Assembly: GCA_035610835.1 (NCBI GenBank)
Contig: CM069455.1
Span: 41,798,579 to 41,862,578 of the forward strand
Direction: 5' to 3'
Source of the DNA: Ophiura sarsii
Taxonomy: Eukaryota; Echinodermata; Ophiuroidea; Amphilepidida; Ophiuridae
Length of the DNA: 64,000 bases
Every line of letters begins with the position of its first letter. The stretch's first letter is position 1. The notes beneath the pieces are model-generated. The model was given only the letters and a program-made list of their open reading frames with translations. It was not told where the DNA came from and did no database searches. Shown in pieces: positions 34,401 through 43,585 of this stretch. Both the position numbers and the translations under genes were made by a program.

Positions 34401-34452
34401 ATGTTGAATCCCTTGTTTGTTGAGGCATATCCCGAGGCATGTCCAGAGGCAT
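31432..34452 (-). CDS. DIRS tyrosine recombinase (C-terminal ~330 codons of a 1006-codon open frame)
   Basis: The last third of this frame is a tyrosine recombinase of the DIRS type. The N-terminal SAM-like part begins at GLSEQVTQVMLDSCRSSTHK. The catalytic residues follow: Arg in VTAGRTSSL, His-x-x-Arg in KAHSTRGAATS (about residues 947-950), and the Tyr nucleophile in FSKFYHR (about 983). It would cut and join circular element DNA into the genome. The first ~670 codons overlap the RT-RNaseH gene in another frame and look like frame shadow rather than protein, so the true start is probably internal. No break is seen in the recombinase part. Confidence 0.85.
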   Translation of the reverse strand: MPLDMPRDMPQQTRDSTSPNHTLTPMTSFNIRTQSHMLQKTRQSLTDPDIGTHRSDTQLRGTVCWSHKVFSPSMDRAYVGSMDPSKRNWVSDRISKDTKSNGDPKTNIYVSNSTYSMHTGSAEDDNKRCSKKSQIMSGTIRLDHLYCQKEIRGLPPSDKFKDTEQIYPHSPFQDGIHTKRKRPTSGPRLHDIHRSKRRLLHDPDPPSRQEISKIPMGRGTARIPGTPLRPNHSSPIIHKNVEACGSPFTAESHAGGDILGRPNTSCSLPQRGTESNKLHSRIVCKIRPSSELGKISDSAHATDNISGTHSRHSKNDSVSSTREGEWYKTVMSPVSKKRGSDSQETGQRNRKNDGFSGGCRPSTNFFPRPSDRPDKISTQGSNIRVDSPTINIQSRRTDMVDRVSRTLEWEANFKPTPQTDYNLRCIHDGMGCSLSREESRGTLVGNRTASTYQLPGASGSLSGTEKLRQTRTSLSYTPEVRQHHSVGIYKAQRRYTHREPVKISNSTVAVVPEKIHHNNCLPYTRSRQSDSGLPNTRVQRQDRVDTRPPGLHSYMQADECTPDHRPVRNPGKQPGPEIRILETRSGSRSSGCILHNMDERTRVCVSALLSLGPDPEKDTGGESRSIGDSANLAYTSMVSTTSAFSHSFSGTSTAQSQSPYPDTLGRSTPSDSNVTSSGMECLRGRFRAKGLSEQVTQVMLDSCRSSTHKQYESAWKAWSGWCYIRSRNPISAPVEQILEFLVQSEARGLAYRTLGVYRSAISQYHTYIGGRPIGEQADIIRLMKGFFNRNPPRPRYTWTWDVEPVLKFLISLPTWEGLPLKMMTLKLVLILALVTAGRTSSLVHIDLNQLSYSGSVIRFVPSKMQKQTRPNFALKCVEIEAFEDTRICPVKAVSEYVKKTKLLRGTESQLLISYMKPHKKVVSSTVSRWILAILKLAGIDTERFKAHSTRGAATSASAKVGVATSDILATAGWSSDSTFSKFYHRTSANSKLAKALLSTASKSPID
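32250..34151 (-). CDS. DIRS reverse transcriptase-RNase H with methyltransferase-like tail
   Basis: 633 codons. RT: FVSTIFIVRKKSGGYRPVIN, TSIDLKDAYFMIPI, the catalytic box VVIYLDDLILLA and TFLGHIVDT. The usual FGLTTAP motif reads FDLTTAP, an altered Gly position. RNase H: ISDASMMGWGAH, YLELLAAYLALKSF, LDNTTALAYI and DNQIADYQTR. The tail holds HPTIDLFATRANNQ, VDAFSITW and APTWPTQAWYP, the block annotated in DIRS1-like elements as a Dam-like methyltransferase (moderate confidence). It overlaps the recombinase frame by about 1.9 kb. Upstream Gag ends at 34328. Confidence 0.85.
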   Translation of the reverse strand: MVIPKQISMSQIQHTACTQEVQKMITKGAVKKVRSCPGQFVSTIFIVRKKSGGYRPVINLKILNKFIHTRHFKMESIQSVKDLLQVQDYMTSIDLKDAYFMIPIHPADRKYLRFQWDGELLEFQVLPFDLTTAPRLFTKMLKPVVAHLRQKAMRVVIYLDDLILLAVSHKEGLSQTNYILELFAKLGLVVNWEKSQIVPTQQITFLGHIVDTQKMTLSLPQEKVSGIKQSCHQLVKKGAVIAKKLASVIGKMTASAEDVVPAPIFFRALQTDLIKSVHKDQTYASTVQLSTSSLEELTWWIECLEHWNGKPISNPPPKLTIISDASMMGWGAHCLGKRAGGRWSVTEQLQHINYLELLAAYLALKSFAKHEHHCHILLKLDNTTALAYIRHKGGTHTESLSKLAIQLWQWCLKRSITITAYHIPGVDNQIADYQTRVFNDRIEWTLDPQVFTHICRRMNVHPTIDLFATRANNQVRRYVSWKPDPGAEAVDAFSITWMNELGYAFPPFCLLGQTLKKIQAEKAEALVIAPTWPTQAWYPLLLHLAIASPVLLPPNHNLLIQTHSGEVHPLIPTLHLAAWSVSGADSEQRVYRNKLLRSCLIAADLPHTSSMNLPGRPGVAGVILDRVIPFQRL

Positions 34453-35062
34453 TATAAGGCTCTGGTTGGTAGGATGACTTATTCTTTCGTTGCGTCCTAT
34501 TTTTCTGATATTTGTTGGAGCGAAAAGAATTATTAAAGGTCTTGCCTTTTTTCTGACCCTGGTTGTCGTATTTCTTGTAGGAATAGTCCTTATTGTAGGT
34601 CTTCACTACCTTTTGGGTCACCTTATTGATCTTCTCTTCTTCCTCCACTTTCTGAGTCCATTCGTCGCCGTATAGGCATGACAAAGATGGCGTCACACTA
34701 CGCAAGTATCCATCCTTGATGAACGTTTCTGAGTGACGTTGTCGGAAGACGGATAAACGTTGAATGGCAGAGCCTAATAGGCTACCCGTGGTGGTCAAGA
34801 GGTCATCCTGTTTACCAGTCTCTTGATTCTTTTCTATGGCTTTAATAAGCGGGATTGAAGCTTTCAGGAAATCTTCCTGTATCGACCAGATGGAATTATC
34901 GTCCTTCCAGGCAGACATCCTGCCTTTTTTTATATTTTCTCTCACTGATTGTGGAAGGTTAGGTGCTTTGAAATACTTCGCTACCGATGGATCTGGTTTC
35001 AAGTCACCCAGAAGTTCTTCCTTTTTTTGTTCTACAAGAACGTGGGTACGCTGGTCTCCCTA
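34328..35062 (-). pseudogene. DIRS Gag, C-terminal part (3' of the gypsy insertion)
   Basis: Open from about 35059 to 34328. It includes SVAKYFKAPNLPQSVRENIK and SIWSIQEDFLKASIPLIKAI, a DIRS Gag core, and ends in a basic, Gln/Asn/Tyr-rich tail (FNNSFRSNKYQKNRTQRKNK) likely to bind RNA. An in-frame TAG at 35060-35062 lies just beside the gypsy insertion site. The N-terminal part is at 42.0-43.1 kb. The gene cannot make an intact protein as it stands. Confidence 0.75.
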
Positions 35063-35068
35063 CCATGT

Positions 35069-36137
35069 TGTTACGATCACATGGACCAAGGCCGAAATCA
35101 CCTATTCGAGTTCTCTCAGATATGAATACGAACTTTACACTGTATGTTTAATTTCACAATAACATAATGCTTTTTATTGATTTTAGATGGATTTGATAAT
35201 GTTCAGTCAATTAACAGAAATCAACAAAGTTATTATAATACATGAATAAATGCAAAACAGATTATAACCTGTGACCTGGTGTCGCGTCGCGATGGCGCCG
35301 AGATTTCACAGTAGTAATAATATCCACTGGCGAGATGTATACTAAGTAGTCCATCCAGCGAGATAAATATGCCGCGATATTCCACTTGCGAGAGTTCTGT
35401 TCTACTTGGCAATATTCCGCGTTGTGTGGCAGAATTGTTCTATACAGGTTTCTCCTGATGATTATATAATCCCAGCGTAATAATCCAGTGTTAAATCCAA
35501 TTCGTTGGTGAAGTGACGATTATAGTCCGCTTTACTGTATCACAGTCAGTCGGCTTTTAAAATCAAACACAATCTGTGTTATCCTATGTCCTTCACTAGA
35601 ATGGCAAATTCATGTGTAGCATTCATATACTACACACTATGTAAACTGGTGTTAAATCTCTCCATGCATTTAGTATAGAGATACATGTAGTAGAAGTACA
35701 ATCACTTCCACAATAGCTGGTGTTTCTCAGAGAGTGTGAAACTCACACTTCTTCATTAGTTCACAATAGCTGGCAAATCAGCGTTTTTCTCAGAGTTTCC
35801 AAAACTCCTTACTTCTCTCATCATTACTACCAAGTTACATTCTCTTCTCCGAGAGTTGCAAAACTCCATCTTTCTCTTCTCACAATCAAGTCCCTTTGCT
35901 TGCTTCTCTGCTCTAGATAAATCTGTGAGTTCTGAGAAATGGGCTATTTTTAGCACACTGGCCAAGCTATGCAATGTCCTTGGCTGCTTGCCAAATCCCA
36001 TCTCATTAATTATTCTTCACTTTTCTGACTTTGTAAACACACCAGGTCACCACCAGGTCAAAGGTAATTTATGATTGATAAACAAAATTAAATTAAATAT
36101 AAATTACTTCTACAAATATAATCAGGAGGCCGTCACA
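35069..36137 (-). repeat. Gypsy 3' LTR
   Basis: 1069 bp, identical to 40918-41987 except for one missing T (near 35399) and one T/C difference (near 35896). A polyadenylation signal AATAAA is present on the reverse strand at 35173-35178. Small open frames inside it recur in the other LTR and are incidental. Confidence 0.95.
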
Positions 36138-36149
36138 CCCTCCCCCTTA
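36138..36149 (-). promoter_or_regulatory. Polypurine tract of the gypsy element
   Basis: The reverse strand reads AAGGGGGAGGG directly before the 3' LTR, where plus-strand DNA synthesis is primed. The position adjoining the LTR and the all-purine composition support the call. Confidence 0.85.
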
Positions 36150-36237
36150 AAAGAAAAGTTTGATTACAATGAAAAACTTTCTCAACTTAACTACACACTG
36201 TCCTTTTTAAAGGAACTTCTTGATCATAATATTCACA

Positions 36238-38268
36238 TTACTCTACTCTAGACAAAGCATCTGCCATCACATTATCTTTTCCTTTGATGTGATGTATGTC
36301 AAGGTTGTACTCTTGTAAGGTCAAACTCCACCTCATCAATCTTTGATTTTTGTTCTTCATCTTGTGGATGAATGTGAGGGGATTATGATCCGTAAAGACA
36401 AGCACTGGATACATTGTGGTATTTAAATAGACATCAAAATGTTGCAATGCCAAAAGCAAAGCAAGGCACTCCTTTTCAATTGTGGAGTAATTTCTTTGGT
36501 GCTTGTTGAACTTTTTGGAGAAATAACATATCGGGTGATCAATTTTCTCTTCACCCTCTTGCATAAGAACTCCTCCACACCCTACATCACTGGCATCTAC
36601 AGTTAATTTGAACTGTTTTTGAAAGTCTGGCGCTCTCAGAACTGGCGCACTCATCAGTATTGTTTTGATTTTGTGAAAAGCATTTTCACACTGCTCTGAC
36701 CACACAAACTTGACACCTTTCTTGAGCAAATTAGTCAGAGGACAAGCTATATCGGAAAAGTTTGGACAAAACTTTCTGTAATATCCAACCATACCTAAGA
36801 ACCTCATTAATTCTCTTTTGTTACCAGGTGTGGAGAATTTCTCTATTGCTTCAACCTTGGCTTTTATAGGTCTTACCTGCCCTTGACCTACAACATGTCC
36901 TAAATATGTGACATTGGCATGGCAAAATTCACTTTTCCCCAAGTTTACAGTTAACCTAGCATTAGATAACTTTTCAAACAAGTGATGGAGTTGTCCCATG
37001 TGTTCCTCCCACGTTTTGCTGTACACAATTAAATCGTCAACATAAGCTTTACATCCCTCAATGTCCGCTACAATATGATTAACCATTCTCTGAAAGGTAG
37101 CGGGTGCATTTTTCATACCAAAAGGCATAACTTTGTACTGGTATAAAGCATCCGGCGTACAAAATGCAGACATTTCTTTGGCACGGTCCGTCAGCGGAAC
37201 CTGCCAGTACCCTTTCAAAAGATCAAACTTGCTTACAAATTTGGCATCTCCCATTTTATCTATGCAATCATCAATCCGAGGAATCGGAAAAGAATCTGTC
37301 TTTGAGCATACATTTACTTTGCGAAAATCTGTTACAAATCTGTATGACCCATCTGGCTTGGGAACAAGAATACATGGTGAACTCCATTCACTACTACTTG
37401 GTTCAATTATGTCATTATCCAACATGTACTTTATCTCAGTTCTGAGATGTTCCATTTTTAGTGGATTAACTCTATATGGGTGTTGTTTAATTGGTTGAGT
37501 ATCACCCACATCAACATCATGATAGGCAACATTGGTTCTGCTTGGTACATCAGGAAAAATATCTTCCTTCTCTCTAATCAAACTGATCAATTCATTTCGT
37601 TGGGTCTCTGAAAGATGATCCAACTTTCTATCAAGATTTTCAAGCACATCAGAATTTTGTAACTTGATATTATACTCAGTTTGTTTGCCATCTGAGTTGT
37701 CATTTTCATCCCCCTTCACTTCTGAGTTTTCTTCTTTCTCATTCTCAGGTTGATTAGAGTTTATTGAACCCACAGGTTTTGCATTGCCAATATCACTTCT
37801 TTCCACATAATTTTTCAACATGTTTACATGGCATAACTGCCTACTCTTACGCCTATCTGGCGTTTTGACAACATAGTTAACTTCACTAATTTTTGATTCA
37901 ACTACATATGGACCATGGTACCTGGCCTGTAATGGGTGTCCAGGAATTGGGAAGAGTACTAACACCTTATCCCCTGGCCTAAACACTCTTTCTTTGGCAC
38001 CTTTATCATACCACTTTTTCATTTTGGTTTGGACATTTTTCAAGTTCTCTTTCGCAATTTCACCTGCCCTATTCAGCCTATGTCTGAAATTTGATACATA
38101 GTCCAAAAGATTAAAGTTGGTTTGACCTTGACCATTGAGCCACTTTTCTTTTAACAGTTTCAAGGGACCACGAACTGTATGCCCAAATACTAGCTCAAAG
38201 GGACTAAAGCCTAGTGTTTCCTGAACTGCTTCCCTAGCGGCAAACAACAACAGGTGGACCCCCTCATC
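36238..38268 (-). pseudogene. Gypsy Pol, distal part: integrase C-terminus, reverse transcriptase, RNase H
   Basis: It continues in frame after the TAG at 38269-38271. It first finishes the integrase (SPFELVFGHTVRGPLKLL; GPY/F module LQARYHGPYVVESKISEVNY), then an acidic linker. Reverse transcriptase follows: SPCILVPKPDGSYRFVTDFR, FDLLKGYWQVPL, FGMKNAPATFQRMV, the catalytic box AYVDDLIVYS and VTYLGHVVGQG. RNase H follows: LTVDASDVGCGG, STIEKECLALLLAL, FTDHNPLTF and ending DNVMADALSRVE. The domain set is complete. RT and RH lie downstream of integrase, unlike standard Ty3/gypsy. There is no envelope-like frame before the LTR. Confidence 0.92.
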
Positions 38269-40758
38269 CTAATCTTTCTCAAATTCCAAACAGAACGTTC
38301 TTATCATATTCTTTAGAGTCTGATGGAATCTTTCTAAAGCTCCTTGGGATTCAGGATGGTATGCACTGGACCTGTACTGTTCAATCCCTAACTCATACAT
38401 GACCTGCTGAAATAAGCCTGACATAAAGTTTGACCCTTGATCTGACTGAATTGACTTCGGAAGGCCTACAAAGGTAAAGAACTTCGTTAGAGCCTTAACG
38501 ATTGTTGGGGCTTTAATGTTCCTTAACGGTATGGCTTCAGGAAACCTGGTAGAAGCACACATGATTGTCAACAGGTACTGATGACCTGACTTAGTCCTAG
38601 GGAGGGGACCGACACAATCAACAATGACCCGACTGAACGGTTCGTCAAATGCTGGTATTGGTTTTAAAGGAGCAGTAGGGATTTTCTGATTAGGCTTGCC
38701 AACGACTTGGCAAGTATGACATGATCTACAATGCTCCGAAACATCTTTCCTAAGAGAAGGCCACCAGAAATGATTCAAAATTCTATCCATGGTTTTCCTT
38801 ACACCTAAATGTCCTGCCATAGGACTGACATGTGCTATGCTTATGACGTCCTTATGGTACCCTTGTGGGACCACAATCTGGTGCAAAACCTGCCAATCTT
38901 CATCTGCAGGTGCAACAGTTGGTCGCCATTTTCTCATTAGTACACTGTTGTTTTTGTAGAAACACACAGGCACTTGTTCAGATTCCTGCAAGGACAATGA
39001 CCTTTGACCTAATTCCTTAAGTTGTGGATCATTTTCTTGTTCAGTGACCAGCTTATCATGACTTAATGGGTCCGGTTTACTGTCCCCATTTTGTACATGC
39101 TCAGGGGCTGGATTTGAATTGATAGACGTTTTCTCCCCTAAAAAAGGAAGTTGACCTCCCGTCTCATCTAATTTTGTAATGAATGTATCCTCTAGATTGA
39201 GAACAAAGTCCTCGTTATCATCTGGTTCACTTGCATCAAGCAAAGCTTTCTTGCTCATAGCCCTGGTTACTGCACACGCAGGGAATATTTCCTCTCCCTC
39301 ATCATCATCATCATTAGTGCAGGGCATATTGGAAACTATGGGATTTGGAAGTACCTTTTCCCCAGCCAAATCATTCCCTAACAACATAGATACTCCCTTG
39401 AATGGAAGTTGGGGTCTTACCCCTAAAGTGACAGTTCCTGAGATTAAATCTGAATTCAAATTTACCTTATGCAGAGGTACACTAATAATATCCATTCCAA
39501 TACCCTGAATCAATGCATTCGTTCCGGTGGAACTATTTTCATTAAAGGGCAAAATCCCTTCTAAGATCATAGACTGCGCACAGCCTGTGTCTCGCATGAT
39601 TTTCACGGGTTTTTGGTCACATTTATCACCAGTCAGTGATACGAATCCCTCCAAAACAAATGGTTTAAAATCTTCCCTGACCTTTTCAATTTCAACTCCC
39701 TTTTGTGGGATTTTATCAGGCCTATGGGATACAGCGTTAGATCTCAGCATAACTGCACATCCTGTGGGTGATGATTCTTGTTTAGCCGCTTCTTTCTTCT
39801 TCAAGAAATAACATTGAGACATAGTATGTCCAGGCTTTTTGCAATAATTACAAGTAACGTTTGATTTAAAACCAGACTCAATCTTAGGCTTAGCACTTGA
39901 GGTTCCCTGATTTCCCTTTTCTTGGGAGTTTGATGGTGTTTTACTTCCCTCTCGTGCGCCACCCTGATTCTGCTTATTGTGAAAACTTGTATTGCTTTTA
40001 TAATCAGGTTTGCTTACACTTAGCTTGTGAGTCAGTGCATAATCATCGGCTTTTACAGCAGCCTCGTGTAAATTGATAATCTCAGCTTCATCCAGATGTG
40101 TTTTGGCATCTGGATGGATGCACTGCTTAAACTCTTCAATAAGAATCAATTGCCTAAGTTGCCACTTCATACTACAGGCAATCTTCTCAAAATGTAAGAA
40201 GTACTTATCTACTTCTTTTTCCTGAAATCTAGGTACAAGCCTAATGTGTCTTGTGGCATCAAAGCCAGTGTGGTTTGATGAGTTGACTTGTTTTTCTAGT
40301 TTCTCTTGGTCTAGTTTGATTTTTGCATCTAATTCTCTTTCTCTAAGCTTATTTTCCATCTCAATTTTTGCATCCATTTCTTGTTGTTTCAACACTCTTT
40401 CCACTTCAAATCTATCCTTTTCCAAAACCAATCTATCTTGTCTTTCTTGCTCCTGAATTTTTCTTTCCAGCTGTATCTTCATAATATCCAATTCTTTCTG
40501 GATTTCCAATTGTTTCATTTTCACTGCATCACTGTCTGTATCAGTCTGCAGTTGAATTTTCTTATCCAGAAATGATTCCTCAAAAATATCCTCCTCAACC
40601 AAATCATCAATTATTATATTTTTGATTACTTGTTTCCTCATAGAGGGATCTAGTGCCATTTGAAAATGTTGGCCTAGCTTTAACAATTTAGGCTTGGTCA
40701 ACTCATCAAACCTCTCCCACGTTATACTTTTCAGAAACTCTTCAGCATTAAACTCCAT
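38269..40758 (-). pseudogene. Gypsy Gag-protease-integrase (829 codons, ends at in-frame TAG)
   Basis: The start MEFNAEEFLKSITWERFDEL fits the first Met after the primer site. Residues ~90-165 form a long charged coiled coil; then a Gag core (HIRLVPRFQEKEVDKYFLHF) and a zinc knuckle CNYCKKPGHTMSQC near residue 300. The protease active site is DTGCAQSMI near 387. Integrase has the zinc-binding HH-CC block (AHVSPMAGHLGV ... CRSCHTC, ~640-690) and catalytic Asp in VIVDCVGPL (~712), Asp in QSDQGSNF (~770) and Glu in ESQGALERFHQTLK (~805). The TAG lies within the integrase core and the frame stays open beyond it, so it is probably a disabling point mutation. Confidence 0.92.
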
Positions 40759-40894
40759 ATTGTATGTATTTAATACTGATTAATAATACCATTCAACTTG
40801 GTACAAAATATGAAATAACACAAGTGAAAATTTGTAAAAGTTCACGCAATAGTCAAAATTATTGACGTACAATAACAATGTAAATTATTCTTTG

Positions 40895-40912
40895 TTCCCG
40901 GACGAGCCCCCA
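40895..40912 (-). promoter_or_regulatory. Primer-binding site, tRNA-Pro type
   Basis: Five bases inside the 5' LTR the reverse strand reads TGGGGGCTCGTCCGGGAA. This matches the tRNA-Pro primer site known from murine leukaemia virus at 17 of 18 positions. It would prime minus-strand synthesis from the 3' end of tRNA-Pro. Confidence 0.9.
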
Positions 40913-40917
40913 ATTTC

Positions 40918-41987
40918 TGTTACGATCACATGGACCAAGGCCGAAATCACCTATTCGAGTTCTCTCAGATATGAATACGAACTTTACACTGTATGTTTAA
41001 TTTCACAATAACATAATGCTTTTTATTGATTTTAGATGGATTTGATAATGTTCAGTCAATTAACAGAAATCAACAAAGTTATTATAATACATGAATAAAT
41101 GCAAAACAGATTATAACCTGTGACCTGGTGTCGCGTCGCGATGGCGCCGAGATTTCACAGTAGTAATAATATCCACTGGCGAGATGTATACTAAGTAGTC
41201 CATCCAGCGAGATAAATATGCCGCGATATTCCACTTGCGAGAGTTCTTGTTCTACTTGGCAATATTCCGCGTTGTGTGGCAGAATTGTTCTATACAGGTT
41301 TCTCCTGATGATTATATAATCCCAGCGTAATAATCCAGTGTTAAATCCAATTCGTTGGTGAAGTGACGATTATAGTCCGCTTTACTGTATCACAGTCAGT
41401 CGGCTTTTAAAATCAAACACAATCTGTGTTATCCTATGTCCTTCACTAGAATGGCAAATTCATGTGTAGCATTCATATACTACACACTATGTAAACTGGT
41501 GTTAAATCTCTCCATGCATTTAGTATAGAGATACATGTAGTAGAAGTACAATCACTTCCACAATAGCTGGTGTTTCTCAGAGAGTGTGAAACTCACACTT
41601 CTTCATTAGTTCACAATAGCTGGCAAATCAGCGTTTTTCTCAGAGTTTCCAAAACTCCTTACTTCTCTCATCATTACTACCAAGTTACATTCTCTTCTCC
41701 GAGAGTTGCAAAACTCCATCTTTCTCTTCTCACAATCAAGTCCCTCTGCTTGCTTCTCTGCTCTAGATAAATCTGTGAGTTCTGAGAAATGGGCTATTTT
41801 TAGCACACTGGCCAAGCTATGCAATGTCCTTGGCTGCTTGCCAAATCCCATCTCATTAATTATTCTTCACTTTTCTGACTTTGTAAACACACCAGGTCAC
41901 CACCAGGTCAAAGGTAATTTATGATTGATAAACAAAATTAAATTAAATATAAATTACTTCTACAAATATAATCAGGAGGCCGTCACA
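40918..41987 (-). repeat. Gypsy 5' LTR
   Basis: 1070 bp, the partner of the LTR at 35069-36137 with about two differences. On the coding strand it starts TGTGACGGCC and ends GTAACA. It should carry the promoter; no TATA box could be fixed with confidence. The AATAAA signal lies at 41022-41027, reverse strand. Confidence 0.95.
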
Positions 41988-41991
41988 ATGT

Positions 41992-43082
41992 CAATACCGT
42001 CTCGTCAAACAATGCCCCTTTGGGCACCTGGTGTGGATTTATCAACGCCGGTTTGATCGCGGTATTGTTACCAGTTTCATCTGGTTGTGGCACGTCTCCT
42101 GTTTGTGGCGTGCTCATTTCTTTGGCTTTTCTGCCGTGTCATCCAGATCATGCATGTCGCCTGCGTGAACTGACATAGCGTCATCCTTAGAATGGTCAGA
42201 TTCTTCATTGTGAGTCTTTTTTCTAGCAGGTGAAGGGTTAGACGCAACCTCAGACCCTGAGTCACTGTCGGACTCACTTGGGGGACGGGGACGCTTTCCC
42301 GTTGTCTGTATCTGTTGTAGCATGTCGTTGAAGGACTGTTGTATCATGCGTGCTTGTCGGTTTTGCATGTCTTCCAGAGTATGCATCTGGTGTTCAGAAA
42401 AACCGTGATCTGGTTTGGGACTGTGATTCCTGTATCTCACTGGTGGAGGGGATCGATGACGCGATCTACCGGATCGGATATCATACCCGTAATCCCGCGA
42501 ATCATTATCCGATTCGTGATGGTATCTATCTTGAGATTTACGATTGCGATGATCGTATTCACGGCCCCGAGGTGGGAGGCGTGCATCCTCATGATCCTGT
42601 TCGCGATAATAATGAGATAAAGTGTGAGGTTTGCGGGAACGCGATTCCCTATGTCTACTGTCCTCACGGCTCCTTTCGGAAAGGCGTGCAGAGTCTACCT
42701 CACTGTGTCTGTAACTGTCATGGCTCCTTTTATTAGGAAGGCATGGCTCATCTCTGATATCATAACAATCACGGCTCCTTTCGGACAGGCGTGACTTTTC
42801 AAGAGGCATACGAGAGGTCTTGTCGTTGTCATGATCTCCATCGTGACTCCCTATCGGATGGTGTGATGATTGTACAATCTCATTACTACCTACCATCAGC
42901 TCAGGTTGAACCGTATCCTGAGTTATGAAGACAGGTTGTGGAATTCCACTCCCTTCATTTTCAATTCCAACCGCGTGTGTCGCGAGTGGTTTATCGGTCG
43001 TTATAACTGCTCTTACCGAGTCCTGAGAAGGACTATTTGGACTTACCAAGTTCCTTTCAATGTTCGACATGTTATTAGTCAA
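41992..43082 (-). pseudogene. DIRS Gag, N-terminal part (5' of the gypsy insertion)
   Basis: The 322-codon frame from MTNNMSNIERNLVSPNS (43082) is strongly charged, with Arg-Ser/Arg-His-Asp repeats at ~95-230 (SRLSERSRDCYDIRDEP-like blocks), then a short coiled segment (EDMQNRQARMIQQSFNDM) and an acidic Ser-Asp tail. It reaches a stop at 42114. A neighbouring frame is open from about 42130 to the insertion edge at 41992, so a frameshift near 42120 probably separates them (alternatively 42114 is the natural end of a separate ORF). The low-complexity N-terminus is DIRS Gag-like by position and composition. Confidence 0.65.
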
Positions 43083-43187
43083 TACTGAAAAATAAAGCTT
43101 AAACTACGGTTATGATATACCTGTTTTACCTTTACCTTTTTACACTATAACTTTTTTTGCGGTAGGCACCCCGTACGCAGAAAACTA

Positions 43188-43307
43188 AGTAGGAAGTATA
43201 TTGCATGATGGGTAATGAGGAGTATGTTTACACTTTTAACTCTGGTAGTGCGCCCCCAGCGGAGGCTAACGCCAATTGATTAGACCGAAGGAAGGCGTAA
43301 TATAATT
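43188..43307. repeat. DIRS right inverted terminal repeat (5' end of element)
   Basis: The sequence from AAGTATATTGCATGATGGGT to GGAAGGCGTAATATAATT is the inverse of the left terminus up to the divergent outer tip. The tip itself is copied inverted in the internal complementary region at 31408-31445. Confidence 0.85.
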
Positions 43308-43399
43308 CAAAAAATTATAAAGATTTTCAACAACAAAAAAAGATTCCTAGGGAATTGTATGAGGAAAATAATTAAACTAATTAAAATATATATTGAGTT

Positions 43400-43581
43400 A
43401 TCTTTGCAGAACCTAAAATGGGTCAAAAAACGTGTTTTTTATAATTTTTTCCAAAATGGTCAATTTCATGATCATGGTTGGATTCATTGAACCCTTTCCT
43501 GCCAAAAAATGTATACTTTTATATAGATTAAATGAAGTTACGGCAGTTTTACGGAGGCTATACCGAAGGTGCACAGCCCCC
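43400..43581. mobile_element. Right end of a TTAA-type TIR element (partial)
   Basis: Blocks typical of this window's TTAA families appear here: GGTCAAAAAACG, then CCTTTCCTGCCAAAAAATGT, GTATACTTTTATAT, and the end GCACAGCCCCC directly followed by TTAA (43582-43585). No left end was found next to it; the DIRS element may have inserted into it (inference). Confidence 0.45.
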
Positions 43582-43585
43582 TTAA

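Larger units (their letters stand above)
35069..41987 (-). mobile_element. Gmr1-type Ty3/gypsy LTR retrotransposon inserted in DIRS Gag
   Basis: It is 6919 bp, with LTRs at 35069-36137 (3') and 40918-41987 (5') that begin TG and end CA on the coding strand. The flanking ATGT at 35065-35068 and 41988-41991 is a 4-bp target duplication. The LTRs differ by one base substitution and one single-base indel (by eye), so insertion is recent. Internal order is primer site, Gag, protease, integrase, reverse transcriptase, RNase H, polypurine tract. Integrase before RT is the Ty1/copia-like order of the Gmr1 group of Ty3/gypsy elements. One in-frame stop interrupts the polyprotein. Confidence 0.95.
30911..43307 (-). 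mobile_element. DIRS1-like tyrosine-recombinase retrotransposon, split by a gypsy insertion
   Basis: Reverse-strand element. Its 5' terminus is at 43307 and its 3' terminus at about 30911. Its own length is about 5.5 kb once the 6.9-kb gypsy element at 35069-41987 is set aside. It has inverted terminal repeats, an internal complementary region, and in order Gag, RT-RNaseH-methyltransferase and an overlapping tyrosine recombinase. No target duplication is expected, because insertion uses the recombinase. Gag is broken, but the RT and recombinase frames are still long and open. Confidence 0.9.

Noticed and set aside
35720..36074. Small frames repeated at 41570-41924
   Set aside because: They lie within the two LTRs and repeat because the LTRs are near-identical.
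42339..42736. Forward frames opposite DIRS Gag
   Set aside because: Antisense of a biased Arg/Ser/Asp-rich coding region; no independent support.
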